Shown: piece after piece, positions 1 to 10,850 of the stretch | How the letters are laid out: every line of letters begins with the position of its first letter | Position numbering within the stretch: position 1 is the stretch's first letter | Assembly (NCBI GenBank): GCA_008638375.1 | Contig: CM018051.1 | Location: 13,260,369 to 13,324,368, forward strand | From: Nyssa sinensis | Taxonomy: Eukaryota; Streptophyta; Magnoliopsida; Cornales; Nyssaceae | Direction: 5' to 3' | Length of the DNA: 64,000 nucleotides | The notes under the pieces: generated by a model | Told to the model about the DNA's origin: nothing | The model's input: only the letters and a program-made list of their open reading frames with translations | Databases searched by the model: none | Position numbers and translations under genes: made by a program

Positions 1-500
1 AATACGACACGGACACACAGACACATCATTTCTAAAAAAAGTAGGACACAAACACTTCAGGGACACGTTGAATATTTATAAATTTTTTATATTTTTTATA
101 TGACCATATAATAAAAATCTAACGTTATTTCAATTAAAATTGGCATAAAAACATATAAATTACAAAAATATTACTAAGATATTAAAATAACAAAACTATT
201 AAATAAAAATTCAAGAACTTCTTCATTTAATCATCAATATCCATGATTCAAGTTCCAAAACAAATTTACTAGCTATTACATAGAATATATATATGTGTGT
301 GTGTGTGTGTGTGTAACTAAAAAAAGAAGAGGAGAAACGGAGGGAAAAAATCCATACAAAAAGAAGAAAAAAAAAATGTGTCCATAACGTGTAATTCAAA
401 AAAATAAAATAAAAATTTGGACACTTTTTTTTCAAGTGTTCGACATGTGTCCGACACGGACACGTGAGCCAAAATAGAATATCCGTGCTTCATAGATTTT
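1..500. repeat. Right part of a dispersed inverted-repeat (MITE-like) element, cut by the window edge
   Basis: The segment opens with a tract rich in ACACGGACAC and closes near 440-497 with GTGTCCGACACGGACACG and CCGTGCTTCATAG, so related motifs in opposite senses frame an AT-rich core. Motifs of this kind end common plant MITEs (established knowledge, family not assigned). The core holds a (GT)n tract at about 292-314 and no coding sequence. The left end is outside the window, so the termini and target duplication cannot be checked. Confidence 0.4.
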
Positions 501-699
501 GAGATGTGCTACTTGTCAAAAAAATAATAATCATAATAATAATTTTGAGATGTGCTGATATGGGCTGTCATAGTGGTCCATGGGTCCTTTTTAGGGTCAA
601 GTTATTTTATTAGGTCTTTCTATGTGATCTTTAATATGTTTAGAATAGTGTTAGTAGACAAAGAATTATAGTTTTTGAATATTTTGCTATGTTATACAT

Positions 700-2071
700 T
701 TGCTCTACGAGGGGTGAAGCCTTAGGAATTACTTCATGTCTACACCGGAGAATCTTCCCACTTACTTCATATCTCTTTTTTCGATGCCTGCTTTAGTTAG
801 ACAGAAGCTTGAGAGGATTCAAAGGAATTTCCTATAGGGAGGTAGGGAAGATAGAAAGAAGATGCATTTAGTAAACGGGAGAAAGTTAAAGCCCCCATTT
901 TTGAGGGGGGTTTGGGTATCAAGCATTTGAATCTATTTAATCAAGCTTTGCTTGGTAAATAGATATGGAGATTTGCTAACGAGGAGAATTTTCTATGGCG
1001 CAATGTAGTGCATTGTAAGTATGGTTGTGTGAGAGGGGGATGGTATTTTGGGGATGCCATCGGGACTTACGGTTGTGGTGTGTGGAAAGCTATAGAGAAA
1101 GGCCAAAGACGTTTCACTTCATATGTGAGATTTGACATCGGGGAAGGTGATAGAGTGAAGTTTTGGGCTGATTTATGGCACATTGAGGGGGTCTTGAAAG
1201 ACAAGTTCCTTAATCTATTCAATATTGCAGTGGATAAGGAGTGTCTTGTGGCGGATTATATTGATAGAGTGGGAATAGAAGGGTGTGGAGTCCAAAATTT
1301 AGGAGGGGTTTCTTTGATTGGGAGCTTCATGAAAGCGGAGGAGCTTATGTCCTCCTTGAGCAAGGTGGAGTTATTAGATGGAGTTGGAGATGAGATATCT
1401 TGGAGCAGTGGAGGGGACCGTAGATTCACAGTCCGTTCCTTTTATTAGAAATTAATGGAAAGGAGAAATAATATTTTCCCTTGGAGGGTGATTTGGAGGC
1501 CTAGAGTGCCCACAAAAGTCTTGTTTTTTGTTTGGGAGGCTTTTTGGGGTGTGATTTTAACTATGGACAACTTGAAGAATAGGGGTTTTGATCTTCCAAA
1601 TCGATGCCCCTTATGCAAGAAGGAGGAAGAAACGGTTGATCATCTTCTTTTACATTGTAATTATGCTTGCGATACTTGGAGTTTTCTTTTTAGTATTTTT
1701 GGGTTCTCATGGGTGATGCCAGCTAAGGTCATAGGGCTCTTTTTGAGTTAGAGATGCAAAAAGCTTAGAAAGGAGTTGATAGTAGCTTGGAAAATGGCAC
1801 CCATGTGCCTTTTGTGGTGTTTATGAAAAGAAAGAAATAAAAGAATTTTTAAAGGGTTGGAAGCTTTCCCCTGGCAGTTTAAAGACGTTTTTCTGAAAAC
1901 CTTTTTCTTTAGAATTAAGAAAGTACACCCTATGTATTTAGATAGGCTTATAGATTTTTTTGAGGGATCTTAAGCTTTAATTGATGTAGCCGGTCCCTTT
2001 TATTGTTCTTGTGGGGTTCCTTTCTCAAGCCCCTGTTCTATATATCTATTTCACTTTTACCGATAAAAAAA
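700..2071 (+). pseudogene. LINE 3' fragment: reverse-transcriptase tail plus zinc-binding domain
   Basis: Broken coding sequence of a plant L1-like non-LTR retrotransposon ORF2. Readable stretches include LPTYFISLF near 755, the block QNLGGVSLIGS... near 1290, and from 1490 a well preserved zf-RVT domain with WRPRVPTKVLFFVWEAFW followed by CPLCKKEEETVDHLLLHC (Cys-Cys-His-Cys pattern, about 1605-1665). Frames change several times and stops interrupt it, for example TAG at 1446. The 3' UTR runs to an A tract at about 2064-2070. Catalytic RT motifs are absent, so this is a 5'-truncated dead copy. It lines up with the longer LINE at 55.1-58.5 kb. Confidence 0.85.
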
Positions 2072-2147
2072 GAATATGTGGAACATTTAAGTGATGGGTA
2101 TTCTTGTAATTTTTATGCTATAGTTATTAATAAGAGAAGGGTCTAGG

Positions 2148-2228
2148 AATGAGGGATTATTCATTATAACCTATTTTTAAACCTTTCTTTTTCTCTCCTC
2201 TCTCTTACAAACCCTAGATAATATCATT
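2148..2228 (+). repeat. Conserved 3' part of left LTR of copia derivative
   Basis: Direct-repeat partner of 3818-3900 with a few substitutions and a small length difference in the CT-rich stretch. It lies just upstream of the PBS at 2244-2253, which identifies it as the end of an LTR. Confidence 0.65.
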
Positions 2229-2825
2229 CAATACCTTTCAACTTGGTATCAGACCTCCGATCAAACCCCACAAATTTTGAAAATCAAAGTGGAAGAAGGA
2301 AAAAATGTGCTGACATCATCATGATGTCGTGCTGATGCCAGCATGCCGTAAGCATTTTCCAAAGATCGGAAGCCGTGGAGAGGCTTGTCTCTTTCAGCTT
2401 AATTTCATGGTGATTTTTTTTCAGAGTTTTTTTAACTCATTTGATTGCACTTCTCTATTTTCGAATGTTTTTCAAAAAAGTACTGCAGGATTTTTCGATC
2501 TGTAGATTCAGCTCATTTTTTTTGTTTTTGCTACTTCCTAGCTATTCTGAATGGTGCGTCTAAGCCTTAGGGAGTTACTATAAGTGATCCATGGTCATTT
2601 AATTCATTTTTTATTAAACAAAGTCGTGATCAGAGTGTTCGACTCTTTACTGGAACTGCACTGCGCGTGTGTGGGTAATGTGATTCAGCTTCTTGGATTT
2701 GTTTTTGGATGTTCTTAAGCCTCGGGTGATTCTTTGATGTTCTTTGGTTCAGTTCTTGGTGTTCTTTGGTATTTTTCAACAATGGGCTTATGCTTTGATC
2801 ATCTCTTGATCTTGGTTAAGTTCTC

Positions 2826-3790
2826 TTGGAATTTTTGCTCCTTTTTCTGTATTGTGTTTTGAGAAAAGTATGTAAGAGGTTGCTAGTGGTGTTTCGGGTC
2901 AGTTATGAAAACCCTACGCTACAAATCACCACAGCTAAGCTTAATGACTCTAACTATCTCGCTTGGTCTCATTTCGCACTCTTGTTTATTAAGAGCATAA
3001 TGAAGATGGGCTACATTGATGGTACTATTGTGGAATCGAAAGACACATATTCTATTTTGCACATAGGATTCAGAGAACTCTATTGTTATGTCTTGGCTTC
3101 TGCACTCCAAAAAAAACTTGAGATAAGTAATGGATATTTGTTTTTGAGGACAACAAAGAAGATTTGGGATTTGTTACTCAAAACTTATTCTCAGATGGGA
3201 AATGCTGCTCAAATTTATGATTTGAAGAGAAGGATTCATGAGCACAAACAGAGAGATATGCCACTGACTACTTATTATAACCTCTTGCGAGGTATGTGGC
3301 ATGAGTTGGATCAGTATCAGGTATTCCATGCCTGACTATTCCATTGATGCTCATAAATTTAAAAAGATGATAGAACAGGAGTACATCTTTGTGTTCTTAG
3401 CTGGTCTGAATATGGAGTATGATTCAATTCGTGTTCAGATTTTGGGATGTGAACCTCTATATTCTCTCAACCAGATGTTTGCCTATGTTCAAGAAGAGGA
3501 GAGTAGACGAAATGTTATGCTTCAATCATCAGTGCAGGAGCAATCTGACCTTGCTTCTTCTCAGAGAGAGGGCAAAGGGATTAGTAAGGGTCGTGATATT
3601 GGTTCCACTGCAGATGATAAGGATAAGCTTGTGTGTGATTATTGTGGCAAATCAATACATGCTAGAGAGAGTTGCTGGAAACTCCATGGTCAGCCTACAT
3701 GAGGTAGAGGGGGTTGCATTGGAGGAGCAACTAAGTCCCATGCTCATCTGACTTCTATTGATTCTCTAGTGCCTTCTCCCACTACTCCAG
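2826..3790 (+). pseudogene. copia Gag remnant (UBN2-type plus CCHC knuckle)
   Basis: Retrotransposon Gag-like protein in two frames. The first, to about 3332, has LQITTAKLNDSNYLAW and the UBN2-like stretch to LRGMWHELDQYQ. A frameshift near 3320-3335 leads into the second, with IFVFLAGLNMEYDSIRVQIL, ESRRNVML and the zinc knuckle CDYCGKSIHARESCWKLHG (about 3634-3690), the variant Cys-Cys-His-Cys found in this copia group. Homology continues past a TGA at 3700 to about 3790, then stops at the junction with the right LTR remnant. Without pol it cannot be autonomous. Confidence 0.8.
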
Positions 3791-3817
3791 CTTCGACTCC
3801 GGTTCTTTCATGAGAGG

Positions 3818-3900
3818 TATGAGGGATTATTCATTCCAACCTATTTGAAAACCTTTCTTTTTCTTTCTTTTCTCTCTTACAAACCCTAGATAATATCATT
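3818..3900 (+). repeat. Right LTR remnant of copia derivative
   Basis: Direct repeat of 2148-2228. It starts abruptly after the gag remnant, so the deletion junction lies at about 3815-3818. Confidence 0.6.
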
Positions 3901-4500
3901 TTGTTCTCCTTATTTGTTAATTTTTTGCTCTTTATAAGCTTCTAAAATCTAAAACTAGCCTTTGGTAATCTGTTCTCTATCCCTTGAGTGCTAGCTATAT
4001 CCTAAAATAGCCTTTGTTATATCCTTTATATTCTTGTCTACCAAGCTCTACTCTACTTTGTCTCTTTCGATTACTTTTGGCCTTCAATTTATCGTTAAAA
4101 CCCTTGAGTGCTAGCTATTTAGGAATTTTAGCAACTACTTTAAAATTCTTGCAATCTATTTCCTTTTAGACTAGGCCAATTTCAACCCTTTTCTATCTAA
4201 AAAGCCTACAACCTTTCTTCCACTTATTAATATATACAAGCTTTCCTCAATTTAAAGCTCACACAAAATTAACTGTAGGCAACACTTTTTGAGTTTCCTA
4301 ATGCTGTTGTACATTAGTTTGGTATTAGAGTAAAAGATCCCATCTTTCTTCAACCTTAAAATTTTCCTTTTTGTCCTTCTATGACCATGATCATTGATGC
4401 AAAGCTTCCATTAAACAGTTCCTTCTTAAAAGATTATGTGACTAGGAAGAATTTTTCTGGTTTGAAGAAAGGGTTTTTTTGGAGGTGGTAATATTTCAGT
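3901..4500. other. Gene-free spacer
   Basis: AT-rich sequence with no supported gene. The phrase CCCTTGAGTGCTAGCTAT occurs twice (about 3983 and 4101), a small local duplication. Nothing else is recognised. Confidence 0.5.
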
Positions 4501-4504
4501 CCTT

Positions 4505-5552
4505 AAAGGCTTCCATTGATAATTTTTCTTCATCGACAACAAGAGAGTGGAAAGTGGGCAAAAAAAGGATGAAAGCTTCAATTTCCATGGTAAGGATGAT
4601 TTCTTCAGATATACTTGTTTTGTAGTTGGGGATGGGTTATTTTGGAGCAATGTTTGGTGCGGTGATGTCCCCTTTAAGGATAGGTTTCCTCGCATTCATC
4701 AGATTTCTTCAGATCCTGAGGCTGTAGTGGTGCACTACATTTTCTTTTGTGGAGAGGGCTTGGTATGGACTCATTGTTTTAAAAGGAATTGTCAACACTG
4801 GGAGGTGGAAGGAGTTGTGAGATTGCTGGGTGTACGTCAGTGCCTCAAGCCTCAAATAGGTGTGCCAGACTGTTATTTGGATAAAGGAGAGAAGCAAAGC
4901 TTTCAAGGTGTGTTCCTTTCTATAAGGAGTTGGCTAGAGGAGGGGATAGTCACTTTCCTTGGATGTCTGTGTGGTACTCGAGAGCCCCTGTGAAGGTGGC
5001 ATTCTTTGTGTGGTTGATAGCTCGGGGGTCAATATTGATGTTCTATAATTTGCAAAAACAAGGATTTTATTTAACTGAATAAATGTAGCAAGCACATAGA
5101 GGAAGAAGAATCAATTGACCACCACTTCCTTCATTGTTCAGTTGCTAGAGAGTTGTGATCTCTTCTCTTTTTGTTGTTTGGTTGTTCTTGGGTTATTTCA
5201 GCTTTGGTGGTGGATCTCTTGAGAGGATGGGCAGGGGTGTGTTAATAGGAGTAGGAGGAAAGAGTGGAAGTTAGCCCCTCTGTCTTTCTTGGAGTTTATG
5301 GTGGGAGAGGAATAAAAGAAATTTTGAAGGAGAGGCTGTTTCTCCTCCGAGAGTTGAAGATAGTTTTTTGAAATCCCTATACTTTTGGGTGAAGGAAACA
5401 TACCCATTGTAGGTTGAATTTTTTGTAGAGTTTTTGGGAGATCTGAAATTCTAATTTTTTTTTGAGTCTTCTCTCTCTCTCTCTCTCTCTCTGTAAATAG
5501 GTTCGCCCCCCTCGGGTGCCTTGTAATACAATTTACTTATAGAAAAATAATT
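4505..5552 (+). pseudogene. Degraded LINE 3' fragment
   Basis: Frameshifted RT C-terminal and zinc-binding remnants. VVGDGLFWSNVWCGDVPFKDRFPR (frame starting at 4547) matches the position of [27 protein letters not shown] in the LINE at 55-58.5 kb, and EGLVWTHCFKRNCQHWEVE matches its [18 protein letters not shown] damaged VKVAFFVW motif follows near 4990. The 3' UTR contains a (CT)n tract at 5468-5492 and ends with TTTACTTATAGAAAAATAA, a LINE-like tail. No catalytic RT residues remain. Confidence 0.75.
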
Positions 5553-6663
5553 ATAGTTTGAACAATTGCTGACTTTACCTACAAGCTTTGCACACCTAAT
5601 GTTTGGTTTTCCCCCCCATAAGTTCACACATCATGTCTGATGATTTCCAAACAGACCTGAAAAAAGTGGGCATCGAATCTGTCCGAACCTGGGGCTGTAT
5701 CTGGGTTATAATTTTTCTTCATCAACAATAGGAGAATGGAAAGGGTGCAAAAGAGGATGAAGCTTCAATCTCCATGGTTAAAAATCAAAAGTTGAACAAT
5801 TGCCAACTTTGTCTACCAGTTCTCCAATGCAACTCCCACCAACCAGTATCGCTCCTGAAGGAACAGCAACAGATTCCACAAACACTGCAGTTTCTTTCAC
5901 CCTTTAAAATGACAACCCTTGGTTGAAAGAGATATTGCGATGGATGATAATGAGAGGCTGATAAAGGTTGGAAGTTGACTTTTATTGACACGGGGCTTGC
6001 AGGCATCTTATTGGTTGGATACACAGTTTGGAGAGTCATATATATATATATATATATATATTTCTGTAAGTAGTTTGTAGAGTTATTTCAGATGATATAG
6101 GATGAATAAAACCCGAATGCTTTGTCTCGTTGAAAGTTAAACTTAAGGGAACATCAGGTGTACGTACGGTGGATTGAGGAGCAAGGAAATTTCCTAAGCT
6201 CTGGTGTGAGTGATATTATTATATGCACATGTTTGGTCTACTCATGGAGTCTGGCTACATAAGAGTCATGTCGATGATATAAATATTAAAATCACACCCT
6301 CTAATAGAAGCTTTTAGAGGAGTTGGTTGTTAACATGGTACAAGAAATTCTCTGTCAAATTTGAAGCACTATAAAAAGAGTGCAGGAAGTTGTTTGAGGG
6401 AGTATGTGGATGTGTATTAGCAATGCTGACTACGACACAGCAAGAATTCTGTAGGAAAAATCCATGAAATATTGTTTATGCAATTGCAAGCAATCTTTTA
6501 GTAGGTGTAGTTGTACAAACTCAAAATTGTACTTTAACTATCAAAATGAGCTCTTTACTTTTGGAAACCGTGTGGAAGTGATTGTAAAGTTTTTAAGAGT
6601 TGATAAGCTTAGAAAGAGAACTGCAAATCAAGAGAATGGAAGTGCAAAAAGCTTACTTCTGAA
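5553..6663. other. Mosaic repeat remnants, no gene
   Basis: Holds a second copy, at about 5706-5785, of the sequence at 4514-4595 (TTTTTCTTCATC ... TCAAT.TCCATGGT). A related phrase TGAACAATTGC.ACTTT also occurs at about 5559 and 5792, so this is duplicated LINE-associated sequence. There is an (AT)n run at 6039-6060. No coding sequence is supported. Confidence 0.45.
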
Positions 6664-6932
6664 GATGCTTCAATGTGTTTGATGTGGAGCATTTGGAAGG
6701 ACAGGAATAGGCACACTTTTGAAGGGGTAGGAGCAGGCCCCCTTTTCTTTTAAAGATAGCCGTTTGCCTTTATTATATTTTTGGGCCAAAGACTCCTTTC
6801 CTTTGTATATAGATTCTATAGTTGAATTTTTTGGGGTTTCTAAGGCCTTTTTAGGGATATTTGTTAGCTTGTAATTATGGGGCTCCATCATTTTTTGAAT
6901 ATATATACAAGTTTACTTATCAAAAAAAAAAA
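6664..6932 (+). pseudogene. LINE 3' terminus (last codons, 3' UTR, A-tail)
   Basis: In one frame TGTTTGATGTGGAGCATTTGGAAGGACAGGAATAG reads as a variant of the conserved LINE C-terminal block seen as [15 protein letters not shown] in the copy at 58.3 kb. A typical 3' UTR follows, ending CAAGTTTACTTATC plus an A run at 6920-6932. It is too short for any domain. Confidence 0.65.
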
Positions 6933-9900
6933 AGCGGGATCAGGCTTCCGCCCTATATAAGTCCTTTTGGTAACTACATTAACTACACTGCAAGGCCAGA
7001 TGGATGTTGATTGCAATTTTCCAACAGAGTGATTAATTTATTTCAGAGGTTTCTCCATTAAAAGTTTGTCATCTGTGGAGCATTTGTCTTTTGTGCTGTG
7101 GATCTATTGAGTTCTCTTAAGCAATTTCTACCATCATCCTTTTCGTCCTACTAAATGCAGTTGTAGAAATACAACCTATTTTTCTACATAATATATTTTT
7201 TTTTCATTCCTTGAAGAATAGTTGGCCCTAGTTACCAAAAAATGCTAATACTCTAGCGATCCCATTTGGGTATGCTCCAAAATACGAAACACTTTGTTGT
7301 AGAATACTAAATGTAGCAATTAGAAAAATTTCTTCTTAGTTCTTTTGTTAATTTTCCAAAAAATAATAAGAAAGGACTAACTCAAATTAACAGATTAACA
7401 CAAATAGGTATGCTTTCATATATTTCGTTCTATTATAATAAATTTTCATAACTATATGGGAAACTTGTACGTTACATTACTCATCTTCGGGTGAAAAGAA
7501 GAAAACAGTCTTTCTAATTGGGCTTATCTTATCGTATTCCACTTATATCATCTACAAGCCTAATCATACCGCATTTAGAGTATATAACGTACTGCATTCT
7601 TATTCCCATTTCACGTACCATAATGATCCCTTTTCCAGGTAACATTGACTCGACAGTATTAAATCAACTCAACTCAACAAAGCCTTCTCCCAATTATTTG
7701 GGTTCGGCTCTATGAATCCCCGTCTCACCATTATGATCTATACTTATGAATAACTAGTATGATTCCAGAAAAGGTTATCCAATTATTTAATCATTAATTT
7801 GAATTACTTTTTTGACCTGATATTGTAAAATATGAGGTGAAAAAAATCAGAAAATGTGTGGATGTTGAAGTGCCCTGTAAATTTCATGGTTTAATAATAT
7901 TTATGGTTTTACTTGCCCCCCCCCAAAAAAAAAATTATGGTTTGACCGTTGCCGTTTCCTTGTTGGGTTGGTGACAGGTTCAGTCAGGTAAATTTTATTT
8001 GTGAAATGAGCCGAAGGACCTGGAAGACCCTGTCAAGCTGAGCTGGTTGCTTAGTTCTACGTGGGTTGGCAATTGACAAATGTTCACTGGTTATGGACTC
8101 TATTCTCCATCATGCCTCCTAGTTGCGATTGGCAATTAAAGAACCAAAGGGGGCCAAGCCAGAGGTGACAGTCTTCCAGACATTATATCGATCCATTCTT
8201 TAGGCTCTATCTTGGCGACCTGCAAGTAGTTCACATCAGTGGTTGCTTCAAGAGGAAGAAGAATACATTGCTTAAATGTGGTGATCTCAAAAATTGGCTC
8301 CATAATATGGATTTGTGAATCCTCTAAGTGGCTGCATGCCAATGGCAAAAGCAGTGGTCTCCATGCATTTTTGGCTTCTGCATCACCTAGTATGTAGTCT
8401 TGATATTGTCTTGGCAGTTCTTTAATTTTTTGCTGGACAATGGTTTTTATTTGACAATGGCCACTCGCTATTTATTTAGTTGGTGCGAACGATATTTTGT
8501 CTTCGTTAGTCTTGATAAATTTATCTACCACTTTGCTATTCTTGGTTGGTCTAACTACGGGAATAGTCTTAAACAGAGTAGAATGGCGAGATAAGACCTC
8601 AAATAGTGGAGATAAGGTTTTGTTGTGTTGAGGAGCTTGTTATTCTTGGATTTTTGCATTGCTGATCTCTCTCTCTCTCACACACACACACACCAGTAAG
8701 AATGGCTTATGGAAGCGGTCTTCTGTTGTGGTATATGCTCAGATAGTCTTCTACATGATGTTCCATTTAATTCCTCGAAGTAGTTTCACCATGGAAAGGA
8801 TGCCTGGAAGTAAGTGCCAAGCTTTTGAAGAAGTGCAGACTTTTTATTTGTTTTTTGTTAGGCTGAAAGCAGTGTCATGAACTCCTGGTAGGCAATAAGT
8901 GATGGCCCTGTGATAAGATAAATGTCTTGAGCTCATTGTGGTCAATGACTAATGGCTTGCTGGTCAAGTTATATTGTGGTGGCCTCGAGATACCATCAGA
9001 TGATTTGTTCAAAACACCTGATCAAGGTAGTTAAGTGTTCTTTTGTAGTATTTTCATCATAAATTTCACACATACACACACAGACACACTAAACTTGTGA
9101 TATTTGCCACTTGAACAGGAATCTGAGACACACTGTTACAAGCTCTGCTGTTTCCAAATTTTAATCCATAACATATTTTCAAGCAATTTTTTTTCTTATT
9201 CGAGTCTGCTACCAGATGATCTAAAATAATAAGTTGTTATTGAGAAATTAAAAAAAACTGACATGAACCGTCTTGTCATGTTCCCAAGGTCGCATTTGCT
9301 TACTTTTGAATAAAATACAATTCTAAATCTGGTCTTGTTTTTGAATGTAATTGGCGGCCTGTTTTTTTTTTTTCCAAGCCCATGGTGGGGCCGTTATTTG
9401 CTTTATCTTTATCTTTATCTTTTTCCCCATGAAAAGTGTGTATCGATACAGGATAAGCTCTTTTTCTTCATACAATGAGCGACTCTTGTCTTGTCCCTTA
9501 CTACCCATCCCAACAGATCCCACCTTGGCCGCCCCTCATAAACAATAAATGATAATAAAAATAATAAAAAGTAAAACATTACTCATAACCCTTGGTTACG
9601 CTTGTGTGTACATAATTCTTGGGATATAAAAGGGTATATTTTTGCTCTTTCTTGTCGTTAAAATTAAAGTGAAATATGTAATACTGTTAACAAAAAAACA
9701 CCAAAAGACTAAAATAGTTTAGTCTCTTTTCCAAAATTTGGAAGTATAAAAGTACACAAATCTTTTTTTGGTATGATTCAAAATAGAGAAACTCACATAT
9801 TTCACACATTTAATGCATAAAAGACACTCGTCTTGTATTTTAATAAAAAAGATGATGATTTCACTTTAATTTTAACAATAAAGGAGATAAATGTTCACTT

Positions 9901-10779
9901 TTATACTACAGGAGATTATGTGCACGAGTCTAAATTACATGGGTTATGAGTAATTTCTGGTAATAATAATAATAATAATAACAATCAAACAAAATAAATA
10001 TCCTAAACCCTTTTTTTAATATCTTTTATTGTTCAAATATAGTAAATTACATAAAGCAATGTCCAAAGCATTTTTAATTACCTCTTTGTTGAAGTCCAAT
10101 GGGTGGGCTGTACAAAAGGGTTTACAGTTGTACTTACCATACCATTGCTCAAAAACTCCAAACCTATATAAAGGTAGGATTTGATATCAAGTCTTTAGTA
10201 TGATTATCTAGAAAAATTTTCCATTTAAATTAATTGGTATTTTAGTTTATTTTATATTTGTAAGTATTTGCCCATTCATTATCATTCTCTCTTTTGAGTA
10301 GTGTCATTGACTTTTAAAGAAGTTTTGGAATTGTGAAAAGAACAATGTTATGAACAGTTGCAGTAGGCAATTCGTGGATTGCAAGTTATATAACAGTGTG
10401 GTGTACGATACACGAATAGCCCACAATGAACAATCACTGCAGTCGCCACTGTTTGTAAACCTCATCTTCTCAAAATATTGGGCTTTACACTTGTAACTCT
10501 CATTATGGGGTTTACCAACTTGCTGTTGTGTACACATATTGCCAGTGTTTCCCTTTGATTCTATTTTTGCTTATTTATTATTAGGTGTTACTATATTAGG
10601 TGGGTTATAAAAAGGAGTGACTGTCTCACTTCAGATATTTGTTTCTCTTTAATTTAATGATGGGAAGGTATAGATTTTTAAGTCCTTGTAGAGGAGATAT
10701 AAGTATTGGGAGGGAGAAGAGGGGGGTTTTTATGGGTATGTGAATGACTATACCTGACTGTGTAGGTGGAAATTAAGAC
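6933..10779. other. Gene-free stretch with simple repeats
   Basis: No ORF here shows domain, codon or splice features of a gene. Visible items are a (CT)n(CA)n tract at about 8668-8694, a (CA)n patch near 9065-9088, short CTTTAT repeats near 9400-9423 and an (AAT)n run at 9961-9981. Confidence 0.5.
7655..7722 (-). repeat. Dispersed plant repeat with TTG-type tail (SINE-like 3' end)
   Basis: On the minus strand this reads GGATTCATAGAGCCGAACCC, then an AATTGGGAGAAGGCTTTG block and a TTGAGTTGAGTTGA tail. This block and tail form a very common plant dispersed repeat. Several plant SINEs end in TTG repeats (established knowledge). The tRNA-related 5' part is not recognisable, so the class is tentative. 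Confidence 0.4.
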
Positions 10780-10790
10780 GTGTGTATGTT

Positions 10791-10846
<56 letters not shown>
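10780..10846. repeat. Compound microsatellite (TG)n(AG)n
   Basis: About 16 TG units run directly into about 17 AG units. Reading frames across it on the minus strand give only Ser-Leu and His-Thr repeats. Confidence 0.95.

Positions 10847-10850
<4 letters not shown>

Larger units (their letters stand above)
2076..3900 (+). mobile_element. Ty1/copia deletion derivative (LTR, PBS, gag remnant, partial 3' LTR)
   Basis: About 80 bp is shared in direct orientation at 2148-2228 and 3818-3900 (GAGGGATTATTCATT ... ACAAACCCTAGATAATATC). The first copy is followed at 2244 by TGGTATCAGA, the primer-binding site for initiator Met-tRNA typical of plant copia elements. Between them is a leader and a gag remnant ending at the CCHC knuckle. 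The pol region and the 5' part of the right LTR are gone. The 5' edge is uncertain; TGTGGAAC at 2076 is a plausible LTR start. I infer a recombination- or deletion-shortened copy, not a functional element. Confidence 0.7.
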
